From positions 1,488,001 through 1,552,000 of the forward strand of contig NZ_FNQB01000003.1 of the NCBI RefSeq assembly GCF_900107455.1: 64,000 nucleotides of DNA, read 5' to 3'. The position numbers and the translations under genes are program-made. The DNA is from Asanoa ishikariensis. GTDB taxonomy: Bacteria > Actinomycetota > Actinomycetes > Mycobacteriales > Micromonosporaceae. A model generated the notes under the pieces. The model saw nothing but the letters and a program-made list of their open reading frames with translations. It did not search any database and was not told the origin of the DNA. Within the stretch, counting starts at the first letter, position 1, and the number at the start of each line of letters is the position of its first letter. Below are positions 17,518 to 25,577 of the stretch, in pieces.

Positions 17518-17523
17518 AATCTA
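17518..17523 (-). promoter_or_regulatory. Possible -10 box TAGATT of the phosphoesterase gene
   Basis: TAGATT lies 8 bases before ATG 17509 on the minus strand, with no Shine-Dalgarno between, so the gene may be leaderless. The spacing is one base longer than ideal. Confidence 0.4.
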
Positions 17524-17629
17524 CGGAAGTGAATGAACGGCGTCCGGGCTAACGGATGAACGGAGGACGACCGATCTGTTCACCTGGCCGCGGTTGTCCC
17601 ACTCCGACGCGGCATACAGGGTTTTCCAC

Positions 17630-18868
17630 GTGTACCTGTCGACGATCACCCGGCCCCGCGCGGCCAAGGGGCGCGGCGTGGCGTTCGTCGGCGGCAACGT
17701 CCTGGCGCTCGGCACCGTCAGCCTGATAACCGACGTCTCGGCCGAGATGGTCACCGCCGTGCTGCCGCTGTACCTGGTGCTGGGACTGCACCTGAGCCCA
17801 CTCGCGTACGGGGTCGTCGACGGCGTCTACACCGGAGCCACCGCGCTGCTGCGGATCGTCGGCGGCTACGTCGCCGACCGGGTCCGGGCCCGCAAGACCC
17901 TGGCCGGGTTCGGCTACGCACTGTCGGCGGTCGCCAAGCTCGGGCTGCTGGCCGCCGGGCGCTCGCTGACCGGGATCGGCTTCGTGGTCGCGGTCGACCG
18001 GATGGGCAAGGGCCTGCGCACCGCGCCCCGGGACGCGCTGATCACTATGTCGACGCCGCCTTCCGCGCTGGGTCGGGCGTTCGGGGTGCACCGCACGATG
18101 GACGCCGTCGGCGCGTTCCTCGGGCCGCTGGTCGCGCTGGCGGTGCTGGCCGGGTCCGGGCAGTCGTACGACGCGGTCTTCGTGACCAGCTTCCTCGTCG
18201 CGATCCTCGGCGTGGCGGTGCTCGTGCTCTTCGTGCGGGAGCGGGACCCGCTCGCGGCCTCCCCGCCGGCTTCCCCGACCCGGGTGCGGGACGCGGTGGC
18301 GTTGCTGCGCTCCGCGGACCTGCGCCGGCTGCTGCTGGCGGCCACCCTGCTCGGCGTCGCGACGATCGGCGACGGCTTCGTCTACCTGATGCTGCAACGG
18401 CGCACCGAGATCGGGCTGCTCTGGTTCCCGCTGCTCGCGGTCGGCACGAGCCTGGGCTACCTGCTGCTGGCCGCGCCGCTGGGGATGCTGGCCGACCGGA
18501 TCGGGCGACGGCCGGTGCTGCTCGCCGGCTACGCCGCCCTGGCGGTCACCTACCTGCTGCTGGCCGCGCCGATCGGCGGCTGGGCGCTGCTGGTCGCGGC
18601 CCTCGCCGCCTACGGGCTGTACTACGCCGCGACCGACGGGGTGCTGATGGCGCTGGCCGGGCCGGTGTTGCCAGATGCCTTGCGGGCGACCGGGCTGGCA
18701 CTGGTGCAGACCGGGCAGGCGCTGGCCTACCTGGTCTCGTCGGTGTTGTTCGGGCTCGCCTGGGCCGCCTGGGGTCCGACCGCCGCCGTCCTGATGGCGG
18801 CGCTGGTCGCGGTCGTCGCCGGCGGAGTCACCGCCGGCCTGCTCTTCCACAAGGGACGGTTGGCGTGA
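17630..18868 (+). CDS. MFS transporter
   Basis: A 412-residue, 12-segment major facilitator. The loop-2 motif is GGYVADRVRARKTL, and repeated MFS features include DRMGKGLRTAPRDAL and, in the second half, GMLADRIGRRPVLL. The DRxGKGxRxxPRDAL segment is shared with a family of putative drug or metal exporters. GTG 17630 is preferred over TTG 17594 because AGGG lies 8 bases upstream and the extra N-terminus is unlike the family. Its stop overlaps the start of the next gene by 4 bases, so the two are coupled. Confidence 0.88.
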   Translation: MYLSTITRPRAAKGRGVAFVGGNVLALGTVSLITDVSAEMVTAVLPLYLVLGLHLSPLAYGVVDGVYTGATALLRIVGGYVADRVRARKTLAGFGYALSAVAKLGLLAAGRSLTGIGFVVAVDRMGKGLRTAPRDALITMSTPPSALGRAFGVHRTMDAVGAFLGPLVALAVLAGSGQSYDAVFVTSFLVAILGVAVLVLFVRERDPLAASPPASPTRVRDAVALLRSADLRRLLLAATLLGVATIGDGFVYLMLQRRTEIGLLWFPLLAVGTSLGYLLLAAPLGMLADRIGRRPVLLAGYAALAVTYLLLAAPIGGWALLVAALAAYGLYYAATDGVLMALAGPVLPDALRATGLALVQTGQALAYLVSSVLFGLAWAAWGPTAAVLMAALVAVVAGGVTAGLLFHKGRLA

Positions 18869-19863
18869 GTTTGAGCGTACGGACACGGCTGCTGGTGGTG
18901 CTCGGGGTCGCGCTGGCGCTGGCGGTGGTGGCGGTGTTCTACATCCGGGGCGCGGCGGCGCGCACCACCTCGGCCCCGCCTTCAGCATCGAAGCCGGTCA
19001 CGCTCGACCCCGCTGCTGCTTTGTTGACGGTGACCGACCGGCACATCGCCATCGTGTCCACGATGGACCCCGGCGGCCCACGCACAGTCTCCTCGGTCGA
19101 ATGCGTGCGGGCGTACGCGGCCGGCGGCACCGGTGTCTGCCTGCGACCGGCGACGCCGTGGACGTACAAGATGGTGGTCCTGGACCGGAATCTGGCACCG
19201 GTGCGCTCCGTCGACATCCCTGGGCTGCCCAACCGGGCCCGGGTCTCGGCGTCGGGCCGGATGATCGGCTGGACCACCTTCGTCGGCGGCGACTCCTACA
19301 ACAGCGGCGGCTTCTCCACCCGCACCGGCATCCTCGACACCGCCCGCGGCACCCTGGTCCCGTCGCTGGAGGAGTTCACGGCGACGCGCTCCGGCAAGGA
19401 GGTGCGCGCCGCCGACCGCAACTTCTGGGGCGTGACATTCGCCGCGGACGACAACACCTTCTACGCGACGATGTCCTCGGGCGGGCACCGCTACCTGATG
19501 AAGGGCGACTTCGCCGCACGTACGCTGCGCGCCATAGCCGACAACGTCGAGTGCCCGTCGCTGTCCCCGGACGGCGGCCGGATCGCCTTCAAGCACGCGA
19601 TCGACGGCGACCCGACGCGCGGTTGGCGGTTGTCCGTGCTCGACCTCGGCTCCCTCGCGGTCACCCCGTTGGCCGAGACCGCCAGCGTCGACGACCAGCC
19701 CGCGTGGCTCGACGGGTCGACGATCGGCTACACGGTCCGCCAGGGCGACGGCCGCCCCGACGTGTGGTCGGTGCCCGCCGACGGCTCCGGGACGCCGCGG
19801 CTGCTCGTGCCCGGCGCGGAGTCACCGGCCGCGCTGGGAGTAACGGCGGGCCCGAACGGGTAA
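18865..19863 (+). CDS. Membrane-anchored beta-propeller (TolB-like) protein
   Basis: A 332-residue protein with one N-terminal membrane segment (about 8-28) followed by an extracytoplasmic domain rich in propeller-like repeats, e.g. VECPSLSPDGGRIAFKHA and VDDQPAWLDGSTIGYTV, which match PD40/TolB blades. No catalytic motif was seen. GTG 18865 overlaps the MFS stop codon, so it may act with that transporter, for example as an extracellular binding partner. The function is otherwise unknown. Confidence 0.8.
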   Translation: MSLSVRTRLLVVLGVALALAVVAVFYIRGAAARTTSAPPSASKPVTLDPAAALLTVTDRHIAIVSTMDPGGPRTVSSVECVRAYAAGGTGVCLRPATPWTYKMVVLDRNLAPVRSVDIPGLPNRARVSASGRMIGWTTFVGGDSYNSGGFSTRTGILDTARGTLVPSLEEFTATRSGKEVRAADRNFWGVTFAADDNTFYATMSSGGHRYLMKGDFAARTLRAIADNVECPSLSPDGGRIAFKHAIDGDPTRGWRLSVLDLGSLAVTPLAETASVDDQPAWLDGSTIGYTVRQGDGRPDVWSVPADGSGTPRLLVPGAESPAALGVTAGPNG

Positions 19864-19874
19864 AGCCCCTCGTC

Positions 19875-20567
19875 ATGCGTCACGTCCTGCTCCGACTGCT
19901 GCTGCCACTGGTCGCCCTGTACGGGCTGATGATCGCGCTCGGCCTGTTCGTCACGAAGGTCGCGGACGGCTGGTGGCCGTTCACGGTCGAGGACCGGATC
20001 AACGAGTCGCTGGAAGCGGCCCGGTCCGGCTCGCTGACCGCCGCCTCCCTGGTGTTCAGCACCATCGCCGACACCTGGTCGGTCATCGCGGTGTGCGTGT
20101 TCGCGGTGGTGATCCTGCTGGTCACCCGCCGGCCGTGGCGCGAGCCGCTGTTCCTCGCCTGCGCCGTCGCCGCCCAGGCCGTCATCTTCCTGTGCACCAC
20201 GCTGGCCATCGACCGGAACCGCCCGCAGGTCGAGCACATGGACGTCTCCCCGCCGACCTCGAGCTTCCCGTCCGGACACACGTCGGCGGCCGCCACCCTC
20301 TACTGCGGGCTGGCACTGCTGTTCGCGCTGCGCTCGACGAGCCGGCGGTGGGAGACGATCGTCTGGACCGTCTTCGTGCTGATCCCGCTCGGGGTGGCAC
20401 TGACCCGGCTGTACCGCGGCATGCACCACCCGAGCGACGTCATCAGCTCGTTCGTCAACGCGGGCGCCTGCCTGACGATCATGTACTTCGGCATCCTGCG
20501 CTGGCGTGGCGCTCCCCCACCGCGCCCGGCCGAGGAACGCCCACCGGTGTCGCTGGCCCGCGGATAA
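19875..20567 (+). CDS. PAP2-family membrane phosphatase
   Basis: A 230-residue protein with about six membrane segments and the complete acid phosphatase signature: DRNRP (KxxxxxxRP-like first motif), SFPSGHTSAA and TRLYRGMHHPSDV. It probably dephosphorylates a lipid such as undecaprenyl diphosphate or phosphatidate at the outer face of the membrane. It starts 11 bases after the propeller gene stop and may be in the same transcript. Confidence 0.9.
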   Translation: MRHVLLRLLLPLVALYGLMIALGLFVTKVADGWWPFTVEDRINESLEAARSGSLTAASLVFSTIADTWSVIAVCVFAVVILLVTRRPWREPLFLACAVAAQAVIFLCTTLAIDRNRPQVEHMDVSPPTSSFPSGHTSAAATLYCGLALLFALRSTSRRWETIVWTVFVLIPLGVALTRLYRGMHHPSDVISSFVNAGACLTIMYFGILRWRGAPPPRPAEERPPVSLARG

Positions 20568-20608
20568 CGTCTTGGCGTTGGCGCCGGAACACGGTTCACT
20601 GGCGGGCG

Positions 20609-21808
20609 ATGCCACCGCAGCTCTCCCCCGCCCGCGCCACGGCCACCCTGGTCGCCCTGTCCCTGGCCGCCTTCGCCTACGTCACCACCGAGCTCGCGCC
20701 GGTCGGCCTCCTGACGGTGATCGCGCCTGACCTGGACCGGTCCCGGTCCGAGATCGGGCTGCTGGTCACCGGCTACGCGGTCGTGGTGGTGCTGATGTCG
20801 CTGCCACTGACGCACCTGACCAAGCGGATCCCCCGGCGCCGACTGCTCGCCTTCACGTTCGTCGTCTTCGTCGTGGCGACCACGGCGGCCGCCCTCGCCA
20901 CCGACTACTGGGTGCTGGCGGGCGCGCGGTTGGCCACGGCGGCCACGCAGGCGCTGTTCTGGTCGGTCGTCGGGCCCACGGTGACCGGCCTGTTCCCGCC
21001 CGGCGTACGCGGCCGGATCGTGTCGCGGTTCGCGATCGGCCCGTCGCTCGCCCCGGTGCTCGGCGTCCCGCTCGCCACCTGGGTCGGCCAGGAGGCCGGC
21101 TGGCGCACGGCGTTCGCGGTCCTCGCCGGGCTCGGCCTGCTCGCGGGCGCCGTGGTCACCGCCCTGCTCCCGTCGTTCCCGCCGGACGCCGGGGGCGCCG
21201 CCCGGGGCACCATGCCCGACGCACGCCGCTTCCGCACACTGCTGCTGCTCACGGCGCTCGGCATCACCGGCGCCTTCTGCGCGCAGACCTACATCACGCC
21301 GTTCCTGCTGGACGTGAGCGGCTTCCCCGAGTCGTCGCTGTCGTTGCTGCTCCTGGTCGGCGGCATCGCCGGCGTGTTCGGCACGATCGTCATCGGCCGG
21401 TTCATCGACAGCCGGCCGGTGGCCGCCGTGACGGTCCCGCTGGCGGTGGTCGGCGCCAGCCTGCTGCTGATGTACGCCTTCGGCACCGTACAGCCGGTGA
21501 CGGTCGTGCTGTTCGCCCTGGCGGGTCTGGCGTTCAGCGCGTTCGCCGCGATGGTGCAGGGACGCACGCTCCAACTCGCGCCGGGCAACACCGACCTCGC
21601 CTCGGCCGCGTCGGGCTCGGCCTTCAACGTCGGCATCGCCGCAGGCTCCCTGCTCGGCGGCGTGCTGCTGCCCGCGTTCGGGCCGCGCCCGCTGACGCTG
21701 GTCGGCGGGCTGCTCGTATTGGCGGCCCTGGCCGTCGCACTGGTCGACGCCCGCCGCCACCGCGCCCCACACGAGGCGGCTCGGCCGGTGCCCGTCGCGG
21801 CGGGCTGA
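20609..21808 (+). CDS. MFS transporter, sugar-efflux/drug-efflux type
   Basis: A 399-residue, 12-segment MFS protein. The start TLVALSLAAFAYVTTELAPVG, the mid-loop LPLTHLTKRIPRRRLL and the segment LASAASGSAFNVGIAAGSLLGG resemble the DHA1 group that includes AraJ/SetA-like and chloramphenicol exporters. ATG 20609 follows a weak GGCGGGCG ribosome site. Substrate unknown. It lies 41 bases after the PAP2 gene. Confidence 0.87.
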   Translation: MPPQLSPARATATLVALSLAAFAYVTTELAPVGLLTVIAPDLDRSRSEIGLLVTGYAVVVVLMSLPLTHLTKRIPRRRLLAFTFVVFVVATTAAALATDYWVLAGARLATAATQALFWSVVGPTVTGLFPPGVRGRIVSRFAIGPSLAPVLGVPLATWVGQEAGWRTAFAVLAGLGLLAGAVVTALLPSFPPDAGGAARGTMPDARRFRTLLLLTALGITGAFCAQTYITPFLLDVSGFPESSLSLLLLVGGIAGVFGTIVIGRFIDSRPVAAVTVPLAVVGASLLLMYAFGTVQPVTVVLFALAGLAFSAFAAMVQGRTLQLAPGNTDLASAASGSAFNVGIAAGSLLGGVLLPAFGPRPLTLVGGLLVLAALAVALVDARRHRAPHEAARPVPVAAG

Positions 21809-21957
21809 CGGTCGCGGGAATCGTCACTCTTACGCGTGGCCAAAAACGAATAGCAGCGCTGGATCATTCACGTCCCCTAGCCGCCGGCCGCGGAACTCCG
21901 ATATCTTGTGGTCGCCGGTTTCCCGGCCAAGCAGGTGCGATCTTTCGGTGCATATCT

Positions 21958-21962
21958 GGAGG
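21958..21962 (+). promoter_or_regulatory. Shine-Dalgarno GGAGG that fixes a TTG start
   Basis: GGAGG stands 8 bases before TTG 21971. An in-frame GTG at 21908 has no comparable site, so the TTG is the likely start of the FHA gene. Confidence 0.65.
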
Positions 21963-21970
21963 ACAGGTCA

Positions 21971-22705
21971 TTGCCCGACGGAAAAGACGGGGGCAACGCA
22001 CCAAAGTGGATCGCTGTCGATTTCGGCAGGCGGCAATTCCCGCTGCGGGTCGGTGAGGTGCTGACGGTCGGCCGCGCCCGATCATGCGATCTCCAACTGC
22101 CGGACGATGACCACCTTTCCCGCCGCGCGTGTTCGTTGCGCGTGCTCGACGACTGCGTGCTCATCCGGAACGACTCGACCCGCAAGCCCGTGGTCGTGCG
22201 CCCCCCGGCCGGCGAGGATCGCGTGGTGGAGCCCGGTGCGGCGACCACGTCGCTCCCGTTTCCCCGATTCGCGCTGGTGCTCACGGGACGCACCGGGACC
22301 GTCGTCACGGTGACCGTCGACGCCAGCCGCCTAGCACCGAATTCACCACCCGTCACCCCGCGACAAAGCTTGGATCGCGCGACAGCTCTCGAACCGATCG
22401 AGTTGAGCGCCGCGCAACGACGAATTCTCGTGGCATTGTGTGCTCCCGTTCTGACCGAGTCCGGGCCACGCGCCGTTCCTGCGACCTATGCGCAGGTCGG
22501 CGCGAAACTCGGTCTGCAACCGCAATATGTGCGCAACGTCGTCAAGACCCTTCGGGAAAAGCTGTGGGGTCATGGCGTGCACGGGCTGACTCCGGACGAC
22601 AGCGACGCCGCGCACGACGATTTCCGCTGGACCCTCGTCCGCTGGGCCGTGCGCAGTGGCTGGGTGACCGCGGTGGACGTGGCGGGCGGCGATGACGCCA
22701 CCTGA
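21971..22705 (+). CDS. FHA domain fused to a winged-helix domain
   Basis: About 244 residues from TTG 21971. The N-terminal third is a forkhead-associated phosphothreonine-binding fold: TVGRARSCDLQLPDDDHLSRRACSLRV holds the conserved G-R-x-x-x-C/S-D and S-R positions (split here as TVGRARSCDLQL and HLSRRACSLRV). A short linker follows. The C-terminal half (about 130-230) has a helix-turn-helix: LSAAQRRILVALCAP, then TYAQVGAKLGLQPQYVRNVV, and LREKLWGHGV. It overlaps the downstream kinase gene by 14 bases, so it is probably the phosphorylation-dependent DNA-binding partner of that kinase. Local base composition is lower in GC at the 5' end. Confidence 0.8.
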   Translation: MPDGKDGGNAPKWIAVDFGRRQFPLRVGEVLTVGRARSCDLQLPDDDHLSRRACSLRVLDDCVLIRNDSTRKPVVVRPPAGEDRVVEPGAATTSLPFPRFALVLTGRTGTVVTVTVDASRLAPNSPPVTPRQSLDRATALEPIELSAAQRRILVALCAPVLTESGPRAVPATYAQVGAKLGLQPQYVRNVVKTLREKLWGHGVHGLTPDDSDAAHDDFRWTLVRWAVRSGWVTAVDVAGGDDAT

Positions 22706-24188
22706 CGAGCCGGCGACCCGCGGCGGCTACGTGCTGCCGCCTCCGGTCGCCGCCGGCGAGTTCGTCGGCCCGCCCGACGACCTCGACCGCTACGAGCTCA
22801 TCGGGCCGGGCATCGCCGGCGGCGAAGGCGTCACCTGGCGGGCGCGCTACCACGGCCAGCTCAAGGAACCACTGCCGCTGGCGGTCAAGGCCCTGCGGCC
22901 GCCACCGGGCACCGGCGACGACTGGCCGACCGACGCCGACCGGGCCCGCTGGCAGGACCAGGCCGCCCTGTTGCGGCATCTGCATCTCGACCATGTGGTC
23001 CGGCTCTACGAGATCTTCTCCGGGCCGGCGCCACATCCGTCGGGCGCCGGCGACGATGCGACCGGACGGGCCGCGTACCTGGTCATGGAATGGGTCGACG
23101 GCCCGACGCTGCACGAGCTCTGCGCTGACCAGCCCGCCGCCGGCTCGACCATCGAGGAGCGCATGGCCTTCGTCGGCCAGGCCGCGACCGTGCTCCGCGA
23201 GCTCGCCTCCACCACCCGGGCGGCCGGCAACCCGAGCCTGCACCGCGACGTCAAGCCCGGCAACTGCATCATCAACGGCGAGCGCGGTCTGGTTCTCGTC
23301 GACGTGAGCACGCTGCGGCTCGTCGACGACAGCTTCGATCCTGTCGGGCTGCACACCCCCGCGTACACCGCACCGGAGGTGTTGGCAGCACCGCACCTGC
23401 CCCGCATGCCGGCCACCGACGTCTACTCGCTGGGCGCGCTGGCCTATTTCTGCGTGACCGGACAGGATCCGGCCCCGGGAGCGGCTGACCGAGGACGGCT
23501 CGAGGCCAGCCTCCGCGCCACCGGCGTGCGCGACGCGCAGGCGCTGACCCGGCACATCATGACCACCGTGGACCCAGACCCGGCGAGACGACCCGCCGAT
23601 CTTGCCGAATGGCGGCGGGAGCTGCTGACCCTCGGCCGCCGGGTCAGACCACGGCGGCGGGGCCCGGTCTACCTGGCCGCGGCGGCGGCCGCGCTCACTG
23701 CCAGCATCACGGTGCTCAACTGGCCCACGCTCCCGCGCGGCGAACGCGCCGGCCCGACCCTGCCCACGCCCGCCGTGTCCACCGCGTCGGCGCTCGGCGC
23801 GATCGTCTCTCCGCGCGACGGGGCGAACGTCGAGCAGTGCGCACACCTGTCCGGCACGGCCACGCCGGAGCCCGGTATGACGCTAGTCCTCGCCATGCGG
23901 AACCTGTCCAACGGTGACCCGACCCGCTATGTCGAGACCGTCTACGACTGGGACGACCCGTCGAAGCTCGCGAACTGGCGGGGTGCGCAGTATTTCGGCC
24001 AGGCCAACGACACCGTGGGGCAAGACTACGAGGTGCAGCTCATCTCCGTCGCCGTCGACATGACCCGACGGTGGACCGAGTCAGACGACAACACCGGTGA
24101 CGCGCTCGCGGCGTCCGGCACCGTGGTCGCTTCGGTCCGGCTGCACCGTGTCGCCGGCCTGGTCCCCGGCAACTGCGAAGGCTCCTGA
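22692..24188 (+). CDS. Transmembrane Ser/Thr kinase-like protein with altered motifs
   Basis: A 498-residue protein. Residues 30-320 form a Hanks-type kinase domain: LAVKAL (ATP-binding lysine), HRDVKPGN catalytic loop, APE in TAPEVL, and DVYSLG. Two deviations are visible: the DFG triplet reads DVS (LVDVSTLRL), and the helix-C glutamate position appears as Gln/Ala in WQDQAALLRHL. The glycine loop is also loose. One membrane segment lies at about 330-350 (YLAAAAAALTASITVL), followed by a roughly 140-residue extracytoplasmic domain of unknown fold. It may have low or no kinase activity. The gene is translationally coupled to the FHA/winged-helix gene. Confidence 0.85.
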   Translation: MTPPDEPATRGGYVLPPPVAAGEFVGPPDDLDRYELIGPGIAGGEGVTWRARYHGQLKEPLPLAVKALRPPPGTGDDWPTDADRARWQDQAALLRHLHLDHVVRLYEIFSGPAPHPSGAGDDATGRAAYLVMEWVDGPTLHELCADQPAAGSTIEERMAFVGQAATVLRELASTTRAAGNPSLHRDVKPGNCIINGERGLVLVDVSTLRLVDDSFDPVGLHTPAYTAPEVLAAPHLPRMPATDVYSLGALAYFCVTGQDPAPGAADRGRLEASLRATGVRDAQALTRHIMTTVDPDPARRPADLAEWRRELLTLGRRVRPRRRGPVYLAAAAAALTASITVLNWPTLPRGERAGPTLPTPAVSTASALGAIVSPRDGANVEQCAHLSGTATPEPGMTLVLAMRNLSNGDPTRYVETVYDWDDPSKLANWRGAQYFGQANDTVGQDYEVQLISVAVDMTRRWTESDDNTGDALAASGTVVASVRLHRVAGLVPGNCEGS

Positions 24189-24195
24189 ACGCTCG

Positions 24196-24219
24196 CGACA
24201 GTGCGGGGCCGCACTGTCG
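24196..24219 (+). terminator. Hairpin after the kinase gene
   Basis: A perfect 10-base stem (24196-24205 with 24210-24219) with a 4-base loop starts 7 bases after the kinase stop. No T run follows. It probably separates the kinase transcript from the glycosidase operon. Confidence 0.6.
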
Positions 24220-24285
24220 TTGACCGGCCGATCAACGGTCCACTGCTCACGTGGCAAACCACCACCGAGCAGGACAGGAGCGGCC

Positions 24286-25566
24286 ATGAACACTTCCTTC
24301 GCCCGATCACGAACCGCGGCCGCGGGCGCCGCACTCCTCACCATGGCGGCGCTCGTCGTCGGCGTGTCCGGCAGCCCGGCCGCCGCCGCGCCGAACGCGT
24401 GCAGCAACCCGGTGCTGGCGACGAACCTCAACGGCTGGGGCTCGTTGGACGGCAGCTGGGTCACCCGTGACCAGGTCGGCGACCTCGCCGGTGTGAGCTG
24501 GGCGTTCGACACAGGCGGGCGCGAGTTCTACATGCCGCAGGTCGGTGTCACCGCCGGCCAGACGTGGACGTTCAGTGCGCACGACCGCGTCGTGTTCGGC
24601 TCCGGCACCGCCCGGATCGTCGTCGAGTGGTACGGGTCCAACGGCCAGTACCTGAGCGAGAACCAGGGTCCGCTGGTCTCGCTGCCCGCCGCGAACCCGA
24701 ACGGCGGCGACCCCTGGTATCCGGTGTCCGCGACGGCCACGGCGCCGGCCGGGGCCACCTCCGCACATGTGCTCCAGGTCGGCAACTTCGGGTCGGCCAC
24801 CGGCATCAACTTCAAGGCCACCAAGTGCGACTACCAACTAGGTGCCGCGCCGCCGGCGCAGAGCACCTCCGCCGCCGTCCGCTACGGCTGGGGCACGCCG
24901 TTGGCCAGCCAGTCCGACGAGTACAACGGCACAGCGGTCGACCTCACCAAGTGGGGGCTGTTCGGCTCGTCTGAAGGACAACCCACCGGTTGCTCGGACG
25001 GCTATCAGAAGAACGGACAGCGGTGCACGTCGCAGACCACCCAGACGGGCGGCTACCTGTCCGTGACCGGCACCGCCGACGGCAAGACGGGCGGCCTTTA
25101 CAGCCGCATGCGACCGTTCCGCTACGGCCGCATCGAGGTCCGCGAGCGCGCCGTGCCATTGGCCAACAACGGCGGTCGTGCCTACCACGCCGTGCCGCTG
25201 CTGTGGCCGCACGACGAAGCCAGGTGGCAGGACGCGGAGATCGACTTCGCCGAGCGCGACGTCGACTCGGCCACCGTCGAGCTGTTCGTGCACCACAACG
25301 GAACGCAGACCAGCCGGTCCCTGACCATCGACTCGAAGCAGTTCCACAACTACGCCATCGACTGGCAGCCCGGATCGGTCAAGTGGTACGTCGACGGCAA
25401 CCAGGTCGGCACCACCGTCAACGCGTCGATCACCGAGTTCAGCAGCAGCAACGGCGGCGCGCAGCTCGACATGTTCCCGCCGACCGGAACCCTCATGCGA
25501 CCGGCCCGCCAGGACGTCGACTGGATCCGCATGTACCCCAACCAGTACACCCAGTACCTCTCGTGA
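24286..25566 (+). CDS. Secreted glycoside hydrolase family 16 enzyme
   Basis: A 426-residue exported protein with a signal peptide over about 1-36 (ending PAAAA-APN). Residues 37-185 are a beta-sandwich carbohydrate-binding-like module. Residues about 200-426 are a GH16 jelly roll with the catalytic signature AEIDFAE (nucleophile and acid/base glutamates around the aspartate) and the late MRPARQDVDWIRMYP. Likely substrates are beta-1,3 or mixed-link glucans, agar-type or wall polysaccharides; sequence alone does not decide. AGGAG lies 5 bases before ATG 24286. It is followed after 11 bases by the CHAP hydrolase gene. Confidence 0.88.
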   Translation: MNTSFARSRTAAAGAALLTMAALVVGVSGSPAAAAPNACSNPVLATNLNGWGSLDGSWVTRDQVGDLAGVSWAFDTGGREFYMPQVGVTAGQTWTFSAHDRVVFGSGTARIVVEWYGSNGQYLSENQGPLVSLPAANPNGGDPWYPVSATATAPAGATSAHVLQVGNFGSATGINFKATKCDYQLGAAPPAQSTSAAVRYGWGTPLASQSDEYNGTAVDLTKWGLFGSSEGQPTGCSDGYQKNGQRCTSQTTQTGGYLSVTGTADGKTGGLYSRMRPFRYGRIEVRERAVPLANNGGRAYHAVPLLWPHDEARWQDAEIDFAERDVDSATVELFVHHNGTQTSRSLTIDSKQFHNYAIDWQPGSVKWYVDGNQVGTTVNASITEFSSSNGGAQLDMFPPTGTLMRPARQDVDWIRMYPNQYTQYLS

Positions 25567-25577
25567 AGGGCGCCCTG

